This document shows positions 11,905 through 23,963 of a stretch of 64,000 nt of DNA, in pieces. Position 1 is the stretch's first letter, and every line of letters starts with the position of its first letter. Made by a program: the position numbers and the translations under genes. The stretch is from Oidiodendron maius Zn (lineage: Eukaryota > Ascomycota > Leotiomycetes > Myxotrichaceae). The notes beneath the pieces are model-generated. The model did not search any database, was not told where the DNA came from, and worked only from the letters and a program-made list of their open reading frames with translations. The stretch lies in assembly GCA_000827325.1 (NCBI GenBank), contig KN832879.1:744001-808000 (forward strand), written 5' to 3'.

Positions 11905-13485
11905 ATGAACAACTTGTTGAATGTCGACAAGATGCGTACGGGCAACGCCCGTGTCGATGGACTCCATGGCATCATGCTCCGGGATGTCATCCCCAAGAGG
12001 GAGAAGTTCTGGTGGCATTATCCGGCTCTGCGAACTCTCAACTTCCTTCTTTTGGGTGCCATCGCCGCCAATGTCACGAATGGCTACGACGGGTCGATGC
12101 TGAACGGTCTGCAAATCATCACCGCGTGGAAGTCATTTTTCGGCAAACCCACGGGTGTCAGGCTCGGTCTCATCAACAACGGTACCCGTATTGGCCAGGT
12201 CGGGGCTCTCCTTGCGACAGCTCCTCTGCTTACGAAATTCGGTCGACGCAAACCTATCATTCTCGGGCACTGTATCTTGATAGTTGGGATCATCCTGCAG
12301 ACGGCTGCACAGAGTTATCCAATGTTCGTTGTCGGTCGTGTGTTCATTGGCTTCGGCAACATGATCCAGCAAGCCGCCTGCCCAGTCCTCATTGCTGAGC
12401 TGGCTTATCCGCCTCAGCGAGCTATCATCACCGGATTTCTAAACTGTGGACAGTCCCTCGGTACGATTATGGCCGCCTGGATCACGTACGGAACTGCCTT
12501 CATAGTCGGATCTTCATGGAGCTGGAGATTGCCTAGTGCACTCCAGGGCGTCTCCTCAATCTTCCAATTGACCATGGTCCTTTTTATTCCAGAATCGCCT
12601 CGATGGCTCGTGTTCAATGATCGACGAGAAGAAGCCTTAGCCATCTTGACTAAATACCACGCAGAAGGTGACTCGAACTCGGAGTTCTTGAAATTCGAGA
12701 TGGCAGAAATCGACAACGCTATCGAAACGGAAAAGGCCAATACGCTTAGTTCCTGGTATGAATGGATACGAACGCCTGCGAGCAGATACAGACTTTGCAT
12801 TATTGTTTCACTTGGCTTCATGATCCAGTGGTGTGGAAATGCGCTCATCTCATACTACCTGTCCCTTGTCTTGAACTCGGTCGGAATCACAAAACCTAAG
12901 ACCCAGCTACTTATCAATGGAGGAATCACAATTGCTGGATTCCTTTTTGCAATCATCTTCTCCCTGTCCATGGAGCGCGTCGGTCGTCGCCCTCTCTTCC
13001 TCGTCGGCTTTGCAGGAATGTTCGTCTCGCTCTTCATCTTCACTGTGTTAACTGGCATCAACCAAAACCATGGTTTCCGAAATCATTCGATGGGCACGGC
13101 CTGTGTCGTCCTGATCTACATATTCAACATATTCTACAAGATGCCAGCTCCTGTAGTAGACTCCTATATATCCGAAATTGCACCTTATGACCTCCGAGCT
13201 AAGGCCTTCGTGTTGTTGCAAGCCACAGACGCCGGCTCCAACTTGTTCAATGGATTCGTCAACCCGATTGGCTTAGTTGCCATCAAGTACAAGTACTATA
13301 TAGTCTGGTGCTGCCTACTAGTCAGCCACTTCCTAGTTGCCTTTTTCTTCTTCCCTGAGACCAAGGGTCTTTCTTTGGAAGAAGTTGCCGAGGTATTTGA
13401 GGGCCATGGAAGCGATGAGAAGCTCCAGCATATTGAGAACGAGAAGAATAATGCGGATACGGTGGAAATTCGAGAGACTGAATAG
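11905..13485 (+). CDS. MFS sugar transporter (lactose permease/hexose type)
   Basis: Single exon. From the ATG at 11905 it encodes 526 residues; the in-frame ATG at 11806 would add 33 residues without family resemblance, so the downstream start is preferred. Twelve hydrophobic segments are expected. Sugar-porter signatures are present: TNGYDGSMLNGLQ at TM1, FGRRKPII after TM2, PESPRWLVF after TM6, ERVGRRPLF after TM8 and FPETKGLSLEEV after TM12. The GYDGSMLNGLQ form is typical of the fungal lactose-permease-like and oligosaccharide/sugar-acid H+ symporter branch. It is plasma-membrane located and divergent from the DUF2264 gene, with the GH88 gene 0.7 kb downstream on the same strand, so it probably imports a GH88-related sugar. 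The exact substrate is unknown. Confidence 0.93.
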   Translation: MNNLLNVDKMRTGNARVDGLHGIMLRDVIPKREKFWWHYPALRTLNFLLLGAIAANVTNGYDGSMLNGLQIITAWKSFFGKPTGVRLGLINNGTRIGQVGALLATAPLLTKFGRRKPIILGHCILIVGIILQTAAQSYPMFVVGRVFIGFGNMIQQAACPVLIAELAYPPQRAIITGFLNCGQSLGTIMAAWITYGTAFIVGSSWSWRLPSALQGVSSIFQLTMVLFIPESPRWLVFNDRREEALAILTKYHAEGDSNSEFLKFEMAEIDNAIETEKANTLSSWYEWIRTPASRYRLCIIVSLGFMIQWCGNALISYYLSLVLNSVGITKPKTQLLINGGITIAGFLFAIIFSLSMERVGRRPLFLVGFAGMFVSLFIFTVLTGINQNHGFRNHSMGTACVVLIYIFNIFYKMPAPVVDSYISEIAPYDLRAKAFVLLQATDAGSNLFNGFVNPIGLVAIKYKYYIVWCCLLVSHFLVAFFFFPETKGLSLEEVAEVFEGHGSDEKLQHIENEKNNADTVEIRETE

Positions 13486-14213
13486 ATGACTTGCTGCATT
13501 GTATGAAGGGCATTTTAGGCTTGAGGCTTGGAGTTTTGGGTACGCAGATTTACGACTATCCAGTGCCGCCGTCTTTTGAGTCCCTTCAGCAATTTTTATT
13601 GATGTTGTTGGATTTCCTGCAGCCAGCTAGCGTTCAATATACGTCCTTGATTCTGAAGGCCTGAGCAAAATTTTGGGCCTTATTGAAATAACTCCCCATG
13701 TCTGTTAACTGAAAAATAGCTATATGTACCAGGTTTCTCAGTTTTCTCAAGCACATAAGTTTTCATGTTCCAGTCCTTCGCTTCTCCTCCCCACGATCTC
13801 TCCTATAATGCTTACCACGTTATAACCTGGGCGGCAAAATTCGAGTATCTCTCAAATACACGGAAGAATTATTTCCTTGGCTTTGCCTCCCCGTTTATAT
13901 CTACCCCGCAGGATCAACATTTGAGAAATTAAGGTGATATCGGGCTTATGGGGCATCTTACGGCCCGTCGGCGCATCTCAACCCCACTACTCAAGTATGA
14001 CCTCAAAATGGCCGAAGCTAACCCGAATGTGTGCTTTATCTGCAAATATCATATACAGCCAATTGCCTATGAAGTATATTTAAATGTACCACCGAAAAAG
14101 CTTCGCCGCAGAAGAGTGGGCGGCTTAAATCTGCTGACTTTTCCGGCTGGTATTTAGGCCTATTTCATTGGCCTGGCCGCATCTCTGCGTAGACAACACC
14201 CAAAACCGCCAAG
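13486..14213. other. Spacer upstream of the GH88 gene
   Basis: 3' region of the sugar transporter and promoter of the GH88 gene. A CCCCAC-type, CreA-like motif occurs near 13980 and a TATTTAAA-like stretch near 14077. No gene seen. Confidence 0.5.
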
Positions 14214-15864
14214 ATGATGGTAACGGACCTCTCCTCCCAGTCCTCTGGCGATACCAATACGGAAACCTTCGATAGAGATATCCCATCTGGAGCTACGACG
14301 TCTTCTGCTGATGATTCTACTATGGATTTAGAGACCACCCCATTGTCGGTGAAGCTCGGGCCGAGAATAGATCTAGAACTGGCTGGGCTATTTACGGAGA
14401 ATGCTGCGGCAAAGATATGGAGAGTGGCAGCGAGTTTGCTAGAGAAAGAAGTAAGTGTGAGATAAGTACTTTATGGTGTATTGATTGGAAAATATCTTCG
14501 AACTATTTAGACGCTTTCTTTGCTGAGACTTGGCAGAATCCTCCACATAACTACCCCGAATACGTTCCTGCAACCGGCGAAACCGCCGGAAAATACACAC
14601 TGAAGCCAGAGATATTCTGGACATGCGGGTTCTTTCCGGGCAGTCTGTATGCAATATTAGAGCGGTTCATAAAATATCCCAAATCCCTACCGTCTCCAAA
14701 GTCCACAGAAGCCAATTTCCATGCGCAACTTCTCGCGCTTTGCCGCGCATGGGCAAAGCCCCTCCACCCAATGGCCTTGCGAACAAACACCCATGATATT
14801 GGGTTCATATTGCAACCGGCGTTGCGCATGGACTGGGAGCTGACGGGGAACACGAGAGCGCTAGAGTCGATCATCACAGGAGCGAGTAGTTTGTCAACTC
14901 GCTACAATGAGACTGTCGGAGCGATCCGAAGTTGGGATAAGAAGGTCACTCACAGAGACAATATTGTGGATATGGACGAGAACTTTTTGGTTATCATTGA
15001 TAGCATGTGCAGTAAGTCCTACACTAATATACAAAAAGGGTCGCCCTGACTGATTTGATTGCCAACAGATCTCGATTTGCTGTTCTATGCGGGTCATAGG
15101 ACTTCGAATCAGAAGTTCATCGATATCGCTACGTCTCATGCTCATGCTGTTCTTCGGTCTATTGTTAGAAAGGATAATTCTACATTCCATGTGGTCAATT
15201 TCGATCCCAAGACTGGAGCGATTAAACAGCAGATGACCCATCAGGGATATTCAGACGACTCGACATGGAGCAGGTAAGTTCCTGAATAATTAATTCGAAT
15301 TACTATCATTCTAGGTCGCAAATATCCTAACATCATTTCAGGGGCCAAGCTTGGGGTATTCTCGGCTTCACCCAGACATATATCTGGACTAAGGACCCAA
15401 CCTTCCTCGACGCTGCTATTGCACTATCCACCTTCTTCCTTTCCCAGCTCTCCAATCCTGCTATTCCCTATCCGTATGTCCCGCTCTGGGACTTCGATGC
15501 GCCCATACCGGAAGGCACTGATCCCCTTCGCGACACATCCGCCGGCATGATCGCAGCCAACGGCCTCCTTCTGCTGCACCAAATCTTGCACAACAACTCT
15601 CCCTACCTTGACGCCGTTCTGCGCATAACCAAAGATACCTTGGATTACTGCCTGCCGTCCGAGACCGCAAGGTTTGAAGTAAGTGATGAGGGGAAGGTCA
15701 GCGTGCCGAATGCGCTAGAGGGACAGTGGGATAGCATTCTCATGCATGCGACTGCAAATAACAATGGCGATGCTCTGCATAGATATGGCGACCACGGGTT
15801 AGTGTATGCGGATTATTACTTCTTGGAGTTGGGCAACAAGTTGTTGCGCATGGGATTGGTTTAG
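14214..15864 (+). CDS. GH88 unsaturated glucuronyl/uronyl hydrolase
   Basis: Four exons. Introns 2 (15012-15068) and 3 (15274-15341) are clear, with conserved joins MC-NLDLLFYAG and TWSR-GQAWG. The first intron is ambiguous: exon 1 ending at 14454 with exon 2 from 14511 keeps frame (489 residues), but the stronger GTAAGT at 14451 with an acceptor at 14527 also keeps frame (483 residues). GH88 features include EIFWTCGFFPGSLY, THDIGFILQP (probable catalytic Asp), DMDENFLVIIDSM, HQGYSDDSTWSRGQAW and DTSAGMIAANGLL. Family members cleave delta-4,5-unsaturated uronic acid from the non-reducing end of oligosaccharides made by polysaccharide lyases. No signal peptide is seen, so it is probably intracellular and acts on imported oligosaccharides, which fits the neighbouring transporter. 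Confidence 0.9.
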
Positions 15865-16268
15865 ACCCAGGCATTATGACTGCATTCACGAAGATGAAAC
15901 ATAGATGGTGAAAGCTCTGTTTGTTGAGATAGTGTTAATGGTTTGGGCTTGTTAACTCGTATCATATCCCTCATTTTATGGCATGGTTACTGTTTCATGT
16001 ATTACTGATATAGTTTAAAGAATATATATGTTTCGTTTGGGAAATTCTCCTCGAGGCACTGGCGTCCTTCAAGATAAGTTATAGATTGCCTTCAAAAACG
16101 CAAGTAAATTTCATAGGCTATGTACAACCTCAAAAGCTAATAATTCACCGCTCCACATAGCGCTTGGCAAGGCCGATCGTACACTATACACATATTAAAC
16201 GCCGGTCCTCCTCTCCAAATCATATTACACTCCCACTTTTCTCTTTCCTGGTATACTGAAATGAAAAT
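15865..16268. other. Convergent 3' spacer
   Basis: AT-rich region between the ends of the GH88 gene and the Zn2Cys6 regulator. Nothing further seen. Confidence 0.6.
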
Positions 16269-19140
16269 TCAATGCATATTTCCCCAAGAACTCATATCAA
16301 TATCGAAATCCGTTCCATCAAGGGTAATCACACGATCCATCTCAAGGAACTGCTGGCCTAAGAGGACGTGGGACATGGCCGTCAACTCGTCATCCATCAT
16401 CTCTCCAGGGTAGTTCATATTCATGAGTCCTGGATTGCTCATGCCACCGGGGGTACTACCTGTGTGGTTTCCTCCCTCAGTAAGATTCATCCTCATCCCG
16501 CTACTTGGAGATACCATGTTATGCCTATCCACGCTGGGTAGCCTGCCAGACTGTGGGTTGAACTGCCCAGCGGGCGAGGACTGCGACTGGATAGGATACA
16601 TTGGCCGCCCATGGTTGAAAGATGATCTAGGGGTGGCCCCTGTTGTCTCTGCTGTGTGTTGGTTCAAACTTTGTGTTCGGATATGGGATGATTGAGACGA
16701 TGGCGATGCGTCGTGCCGGGAGACTGCAGACGGGGAGCCTGAGCTTCCTGTAGATTTGGGAGTCTCGTCAGAATAGCCGAAGATATCCATACGGTAATTT
16801 TTATCGGTCATACACCTGGCGTGGAGCTCTTCCAATTTCAGTGCATACTTCGCAGCCGCATCTAAATCTGCTCGGTCTAATGCTTCATTGTCTTCTAGTA
16901 AATAATCTTGCCATCGTTTGGACATTTCCTTGAGGCTTTCGATGATACTGAAAAATTCGAGTGAGAGATTCGCATCATTATATCGCCAGTGCACTGAAGA
17001 GTCAGTCTGTCTCCTCCATTTGAAATAATTGCAGTGTGCTTACCTAACAAAACTCTCGCAGCAATGAAAGCGGAGAATGGAAATTGGCCAGTTACTATAC
17101 CTGGTGTATGCGTCAAGAATTTCTTCGCAATTGACGCAATTTCCACAGCGGCTAACTGGCAGGTCTCTGCACTGCACGAGCTTGGGAGCTTGACAATCCC
17201 GCTCCAGTCGACTGGGGGATATGCAATATGTTGATGCAGGAGGATCATCGAAGCGTTGTGGTTGAGATGGGCAACAGTTAAGTTTGGATCCATACTGACG
17301 AAAGACACGTCGCGTGAGATATTAGAGTCCTTCCATCTCTGAGGAAGGAACATCTTCCAGCTGATCACAAAAGTCAAATTAGTATCAAGTGGCATTATTG
17401 CAAATGGAACAAAACTCAAAGACATTCGGCAAGCTTACTGCACAAGACGGAGATCAAGTTCTTTGAAGCGAGTCAGCCAGCTGCCAACCTCTTGCCGATT
17501 CCGAAAGTCAACTCGTTGTTGGAGGAAGAAGGACGTCACTTGGTTCAGCGACTCCGTTGCCTCGATGCGGTATGCTAATGCGCCTAGCTTCGACTTGTCG
17601 ACAACGGAAGATCCTGCATTGCTGTCACTGGGGCTAGCGGCCGTTGCTGGATCAATTTCATTCGGTGGATAAAGTGGTGATATGTATGCGATAGACGTCC
17701 CGATCTTTGCGGCAGATTTGCTCCAGATGCCAAAGTAAGGCGTTATGACATATTCGCCCCTCCGCCATATGCCACCCTCACACGGGAGCCGGCGACGCAC
17801 ATCATCCGAGGTCAAACTGGTGCTCCACCCTGATGTCAAGGAACAGAATCTAGAGTAAACGATTAGCATGGCACTACTTAGCGAGTAGAGAAATATTACC
17901 TGTCTAGAAGGAAAACATTCCAAAAGACCCGTCTGCGTTCCTCTGCTTCAAGTGCACTCTCTGGTTTCGGAAGCAAAATTCGAGGTCGCAAGAGAGGTTG
18001 ACCTTGGGCGTCGTCTGGTTCAACAGTGAGCTGCAGGTACTCAACAGTCCTTGTTAAAGATCCAATGATTGACCACGCCTTAGAGTCTTGCCCGCTACCC
18101 ATCTGAGTTATATCAGTAAGACTGAAGCATCTCATCCCCTCTCTCTACTCACATAATCAAATGCGATGAGCACCAAAGCCTGAAGATTCTCGACCGATAG
18201 GCTGTCCATCCCGCTCAACATTACCACGTTCCGGGAACGGCGTATCTGACGGATCGCCTCTTCTTTGCTCATACCATAGTCGTCAAACTTCACATGCTTC
18301 ATGGTAATCGCTACCAAGGCATGCAGCACAACGCAGTATTTCAATCGCTTATTACTGTTTTCCAAACGTGCTCGGAACCTGCCTTCATGTATTAAAGGAA
18401 CCCAGGGATGGATTACTTTGAAGTAAGTATCTAATATGGCATCTAGGGTTCGTTGTGGAGGTAAAGCTGAGAGAGTGTCGGTATAGTCTGACAGATCCCA
18501 GCTCTCGCTCAAGCTCTCATAGTCCTGAGCTTGGCGCTTCCGTTTCCTAGAAAGACCTAATTGAGGGCCTGAATCTACATGAGATTCTTCATTTAGGAAA
18601 GAGTTCCCCTCTGTATGACCCACTGAGGGGTTGCTATTGAGAGGTTGGCCGCCATTTACGGCGTGAGAGGCGGCGTTGCATGCGCTTTCACGTGCCACCA
18701 ATATCAGTGAAGTGCATCACCATAAGGGGTGGAAATACTGACAGAGGCTTTTGATTGCCCTCGCTGTCAAGCAGTATCTTCTCTAGGACCTCTGCTCTGG
18801 TTAGCTTATAGTCCGATCCAGTTAAAACATGACATATCATACCCAATCGTCTACTCAGACTCTCGACTGCACCAGGTTTCATGCCTGGCTTCTGCTTCTT
18901 ATCGTACAGACATTCGGAGGCTTTAGCGACATCAGTAAACTAGACAGGACATCAGAGCAGGGGATACACTCTTGTCTTACCAAACCGAATGCAGTTGCTG
19001 CACAAAGGCAGCTCCCTGGAGCATTTCAGTTTGCGTCTGCGACACGACTGGCAGGCCGGATTTTCGTCATCCTGACCCGAGGACGTCTGCAGGGGCGGGC
19101 GTTGGCTCCCGCCCGACCATTCGCCCGACCCCGAGTCCAT
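16269..19140 (-). CDS. Zn2Cys6 transcription factor of the GH88 module
   Basis: Eight exons on the minus strand: 19140-18981, 18920-18843, 18791-18743, 18684-18153, 18102-17900, 17849-17439, 17360-17044, 16993-16269; total 824 residues. The Zn2Cys6 cluster (residues 30-57, spacing CX2CX6CX6CX2CX6C) begins [12 protein letters not shown] and is split by intron 1, whose removal supplies the last cysteine (IRFASEC). A basic linker and a short coiled coil follow ([15 protein letters not shown], itself joined by intron 2). Then comes the fungal-specific regulatory domain ([27 protein letters not shown]) and a Ser/Gln-rich tail. It is nuclear. Position next to GH88, MFS and DUF2264 suggests it is their pathway regulator; its target sugar is unknown. 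Confidence 0.92.
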
Positions 19141-20162
19141 ATCTCTTGCATCTCAACCTCGACAACAGGCAGGCAATTATCTCTGGGCATGCATCTCAAT
19201 GCCACGCGACAAATTCAAACCGTTGTCGTCGCAGTGAGGAGAACCCCCGACCCCGGAATGTTAGTAGCGTCACGTGCGGTATTACCTATTAACCGAGCCA
19301 CTCACAGCCGTCTATCAGCCGTACTTGAGGGTATGAAGTACCGTCCTGTGCCTTCCTGTGCCTTTCTGTGCCTCAAAAGCTATCTGTGGATAATAATTAT
19401 ATAGAGTTATGCCGTATAGATTTAAATGTAAGGTTTTGGTGCTAACTTGGCGTTAGGAAAGTAGGTCCCTTTTCATGGAAAGATGGTTGTTCCGCAACCC
19501 GACAAGACCATGACCGTTTTTGCTTGGCACGGAATAATTACACGGAGTTATTAAACAGGACAGCCATTATAAAAACCTGGTTGCCACTTCAGTGCAATAC
19601 TCATCAGATGATTAGATATTTACCTCTTCTTCTGCCAAACTGGATAAGAGGAAAGAAGGCAAAATCTACAGTAATTTCGTGACGCTATCCTAAGTTGTTC
19701 TGTCGACCCTTGAGATCCCCTCCCCCAAAAATTCCCCGGTACCCCAGACGTACCCCCACACTTCTCTGCCCTAGCTTTCACAACTCCACAGGGCAGGCAC
19801 ACTCCTTTTGAAAGTACATTTCAGAGGAGGTAACTCACTGTGCAAATCTACTTAAAGCGTATGGTGCGGAAATGAATGCCATATACGTAAATTATTTGAG
19901 AGTAAGATGTTATTTATTTCAGTTTCTGTCGAATCTCTAGTATCTTATTGCCTTTCATCATATCATTATTCGTTTCTCAGCCCCGCGATCCATATAAGAG
20001 TCGGAAATTCTACCCGCCGAAGATAAATGCATATTCACAGCCTCACTCAGCCTCCCATTGCCCCTCCTATGATTTGTGGTCTCTTGGCATGTCTTGAACC
20101 CTACCCCCTGTAACAAGGTATGACTTGTGGTTATCTAGACTATCAAGATCAGCATCCAGACT
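19141..20162. other. Intergenic, about 1 kb
   Basis: Promoter side of the GH88-module regulator, with a CACGTG box at 19271-19276, then the 3' region of the Cys-rich gene. No supported gene. Confidence 0.55.
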
Positions 20163-20855
20163 TTAGAGATAGAGATGATAACATTCTGATGGATAATCAC
20201 AATCATTCAAGCAATCCCACCCACATCCTTTTCTCTTACACCCTAGACGGCTCTTCTGTGCTTCGATCCTCGCCACTTTTCTCCACTGATTATACTCCGC
20301 CCAGCCTATATAATCAAACTCATTCTCACAGAATAGAGCCTGCCGCCTGCATCGCTTGCGCTTGCTACTACCCAAACTTCTCTGCTCGCCACATTCCTCG
20401 TCGTTGGAGAGTGATTGAACACGACTGCAGAAAAGGTGACCGTCAATGAGACACCGGCGGGTGACGCCGAGGTTGTAGACAGCCCGGCACAGGTGACAGC
20501 GCCATTTCCATGGCAAGGGAGTAGGGGGAGCGGCGACGAGGAAGTTTCTAGTTCCTTGAGAGCTTGAGACAGGTTTGTGGAGCTTACGGGGCAGTTGTAG
20601 GCTGAGAGGTGATCTTGGACTGGCTGGGGATGTTGGGGTGGACGGATTAGAAGACTGAATTGGTTGAAAGTGAGGTCTGGAGAGTGTAGACAGGGATGGT
20701 CGACGATGAAGCATGCTTGTGCTTGAGTTTTGAATGCCTGTGGCCAACGAGGAGAACCGAGAAGCAGAAGACCAAGAGATATCAAGAGAAATGATAAATA
20801 TCTCGAAGGCTGGGGTATGGGGCTTTGGAGGAATAGATGGGAATGAATCGAGCAT
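20163..20855 (-). CDS. Conserved fungal Cys-rich protein of unknown function
   Basis: Single-exon frame of 230 residues starting at a true ATG. The N-terminal third is Ser/Pro-rich and low in complexity. The C-terminal half has a dense pattern that looks selected: WKWRCHLCRAVYNLGVTRRC, LIDGHLFC, RRQALFCENEFDYIGW and CLNDCDYPSEC. Paired CxxC and HxxxC groups suggest two zinc-binding knuckles. I recall similar W-C-H-x-C / CDYPSEC proteins in other Eurotiales, but no role is known to me. An overlapping frame at 20306-20863 is a shadow. The 3' end could hold an unseen intron, since the protein stops shortly after the last conserved cysteine. Confidence 0.65.
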   Translation of the reverse strand: MLDSFPSIPPKPHTPAFEIFIISLDISWSSASRFSSLATGIQNSSTSMLHRRPSLSTLSRPHFQPIQSSNPSTPTSPASPRSPLSLQLPRKLHKPVSSSQGTRNFLVAAPPTPLPWKWRCHLCRAVYNLGVTRRCLIDGHLFCSRVQSLSNDEECGEQRSLGSSKRKRCRRQALFCENEFDYIGWAEYNQWRKVARIEAQKSRLGCKRKGCGWDCLNDCDYPSECYHLYL

Positions 20856-21405
20856 TTTATCAAGTCGGGTTTTCAGTCCATACTTTGGTCATTTAGTCAA
20901 CGAGACTTACTGATTAAGACCACTTGGCTTTGTTGACCAGATGTTATTGAAACAGTGTATAAAGGAGGGTTTCAGACATTATTCAGACTTCATGTTTCTT
21001 CAATTACTTGACTGCGCAGAATTCAACGAAGCGCAAGAAGACAAGCTATATAATGGGTGCATATGGATCAAGAAGGAACTGGAATAAAGAAGAAATGGCA
21101 CCAGGACTTAAGCAATGGTGAGCCTTTGTTGTCAACAGATGAACGTCACCAAGCAAAACACGCATTCAGCTGGAAGCTAACGGCCTTTTGTTCTCCACTA
21201 GTTGTACATCCATACCACTCTCCAACCCATTAGGACCTGCAACGGACCAGGAAGATCTGTAGTATGCCATTCCGTTCTCACCTCATAAACCCATAATAAA
21301 CCTTGACCAAGCAAAAAAATTCAAGAAGCACCATCCCGTACACCATCTGAAATTCCAAAGAAAGCCTTCAGCCTGATGCTAAATCTAGATCACGATACAT
21401 GTAAT
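20856..21405. other. Intergenic spacer
   Basis: Promoter of the Cys-rich gene and 3' UTR of the H2A.Z gene. No gene seen. Confidence 0.55.
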
Positions 21406-22283
21406 CTAAGCTTCAATAGCCTTGTTCTTCTTCTTCTGTTCGACCTTGAGCAAGAGAGCGCGGTTGATGTGTGGCAGGACACCTCCGAAGGCAATGGTGG
21501 CGCGGATCAAGGTATCGAGTTCTTCGTCACCACGGATGGCGAGTTGCAGATGGCGAGGGGTAATGCGCTTGACTTTGAGGTCCTTGGCAGCGTTCTACAA
21601 AAGATGTTAGTGCATACAACGCAGATTAGAAAAGGGAGGGCTCACTCCTGCCAGCTCGAGAACTTCAGCAGTAAGGTATTCTAGCACGGCCGTAACGTAA
21701 ACAGCGGCTTTAGCACCCACGCGCATCTTGTTCTGAGTGTTGTTCTTCAAGAAACGCTTGACACGGCCGCAAGGGAACTATGGGTGAAAGAGTCAGCCTA
21801 TGTGATTGCTCCGTCAACGCGCGCCGCATGGTATATAGACGTTGGTGGCGTTTTGCGATCGATCTGCTGGCATCTGGGAGCTTCGACGCGCGGATTCACC
21901 TCTCCTTTGTTGACATCGCGTCGCGTGATGTATTTGAATGTAGCTTTGATGTAATGTGCGCTATGAGCTAAATGTGGGGATGAGGATGCCTGTGCATGAT
22001 GTGCGCATTGCGCACCAAGCTGACGGTGGCTGGAGAGGGTTCTTGCCGACGCGACTTGGCGGGGTTGAAGCTGGTCGCATTTCTGGGATCGCTATCCTTC
22101 GCAGAGGCCAAATAATGGAGTGGCAGAAGGAACTGGGGTTGGAGGGGTGCTGGTTGTGGGATGTGTAAGACTAACCTGGAGACCAGCCTTGCTAGAGTGG
22201 CTCTGCTGCTTCTTACTTCCGTCGGCGCCAACCTTGCCTCCGGAAGACTTTCCGCCTGAGGATTTTCCTTTGCCTCCAGCCAT
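21406..22283 (-). CDS. htz1: Histone variant H2A.Z
   Basis: Three exons on the minus strand: 22283-22176, 21777-21646, 21594-21406; 142 residues. The lysine/glycine-rich tail ([12 protein letters not shown]) is joined to the histone fold at [16 protein letters not shown], followed by [44 protein letters not shown] and [13 protein letters not shown]. The acidic-patch residues and the GGVLPHI segment identify the Z variant rather than canonical H2A: there is no C-terminal SQ motif, and the tail is [10 protein letters not shown]2A.Z replaces H2A in nucleosomes at promoters through the SWR1 complex. Intron 1 is 398 bp, several times longer than most introns in the window. This is a core gene with high confidence. 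Confidence 0.97.
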
Positions 22284-23963
22284 TCTGGTTGTTGTTCGTC
22301 GAGGTGCCGAGCGTTTGAGTTAGAGGACGGTGATGGATTGTGTTGTGGACGAGTCGTGCGTGGATGGCACAAATCGAAGCGGGATGTTGTTGATGTTTTG
22401 GTTGAGCAGGCGCGTTGGAGAGGGAGAGCAAAGATATGGGCCTGCACTAGCGCCAGCCAGATTGGGCAGCACAAGCGAGCCGAAGCGACCAACTTTGTCC
22501 AAGGAGGGAGAGGAAAACAGGCAGAGAAGCAAAAGAGCAACAACGTCATTTAGGCAAACGATGTTGACGGATAGGCGCATAGAAGAGGAAGATGAGAGAA
22601 ATATGGACATACCTTGGCAGAACGGGCAAATGCTGTGGTCGTGGGGATCAAGCTCTTTCTAGGCAGCTCCCGCATCCGACTATCAGTGGGAAATCAGAGA
22701 GCGCCGTAGAGCATCAACTCTCACCTCAGCGCTGTAGGCGACGAGCTACTTACATCATGTTAATCCAGTTGCCTGCTCTCTGGGTGAAAGAAGCAGTGAG
22801 AGTGGTTCTGGATTGATGTTGCTGCAGTGGGCATCAATGTTGTTGGATTCCAACATGGACCGCATGGGCCAGCTGGGATAACCCTTTGTCACGTGATAGA
22901 ATCGGATTTAAGAATCACCGACGCCGCAATCCTTCCAGCGGCTGTGCCGCCTTCCTTCATGTTGTTTGAGTTATTCCTGTGCCCTTTGCCACATGTATTC
23001 AACGTGTTTCGATCTCGATAAGACTTATCTTGGCACGTGTAGCAAGGACGAGGCGCAAATCTCGTGGGGCCCTAAGTGTTGAACTGAATTTAGAATATCT
23101 GACCTTGGCAATACATACAGGTTTAACGGGTAGTGTTCGAGTGCAACTTGCTGTTAGAGGCCAATTCATTATGAACCATTTGGAGTGTTTCATGCTACGG
23201 AGGAGGTATAAATATTGATAATGCGGATACCTGATGTGGTGGAAATATGTGGACTCGAGCGCATTCGATGCATCTGTCTAGAATAGATGGTAGTTCGGCG
23301 CCAAGTATCAATAGATAACTTACAACGACGAAGAGAAGTAAACGCAACCCATTTTTGGAACTGCAACTCGCCTAAGGTAGTAATGTGGGTACCTATTGAA
23401 GGAACAGAGGAGCTACCGCAACCATCACTCAGTGCGAGAGGTCACGTGCGCACGATAGGCTTCCAATCAACGATGAGATGAGCCCCGTAATACGCTGAGG
23501 TGAAGTGAATTGGTGGTGAGAATCTGACACTGGTATCGCGGATTATTTAGGAGGTGGTAAATTTAGCGCAGGAAGAGGCGTAAGGGGGAGTTCGCTTCGC
23601 TCAGCCTCCTCGCTTATCTTACCAGGCTCGAACCAAGCCAGAACTAACCCCCTTTTCGGCCAGACCTGTGGCTGCGGATGCGGCTGTTGCGGTTGTTGCG
23701 GCTATTCTTTGAAACCCATCCTGGAGGCTATACCGCCCATCTTGGCCTTTAGATCGCAACTCTAGCCTTAATAATATTCTATATGGCTGTATGAGACGAA
23801 GGATGGGGCTACTTCATCCTGCTTCATGATACTCTTATAAGGTCTGCAATCCTCTCATAAAATCCCTTATTCTTTGTCCAGTCATCATATCTCCTTCTCA
23901 TTCCTTTTCCCATTCCTTTTATTATTCCTTTTTGTTTTATCTTGGATCCTTCTTTCCTTCAAC
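22284..23963. other. Intergenic, about 1.7 kb
   Basis: Divergent promoter region between H2A.Z and a secreted-protein gene. It contains the palindromic E-box TCACGTGA at 22889-22896, another CACGTG at 23443-23448 and a short GGCTGTTGCGG-like repeat near 23680-23705. Small open frames have no support. Confidence 0.55.

Noticed and set aside
23620-23650. Possible tRNA T-arm (GGTTCGAGCC on the minus strand)
   Set aside because: The flanks do not form a T-stem or acceptor stem; chance match.
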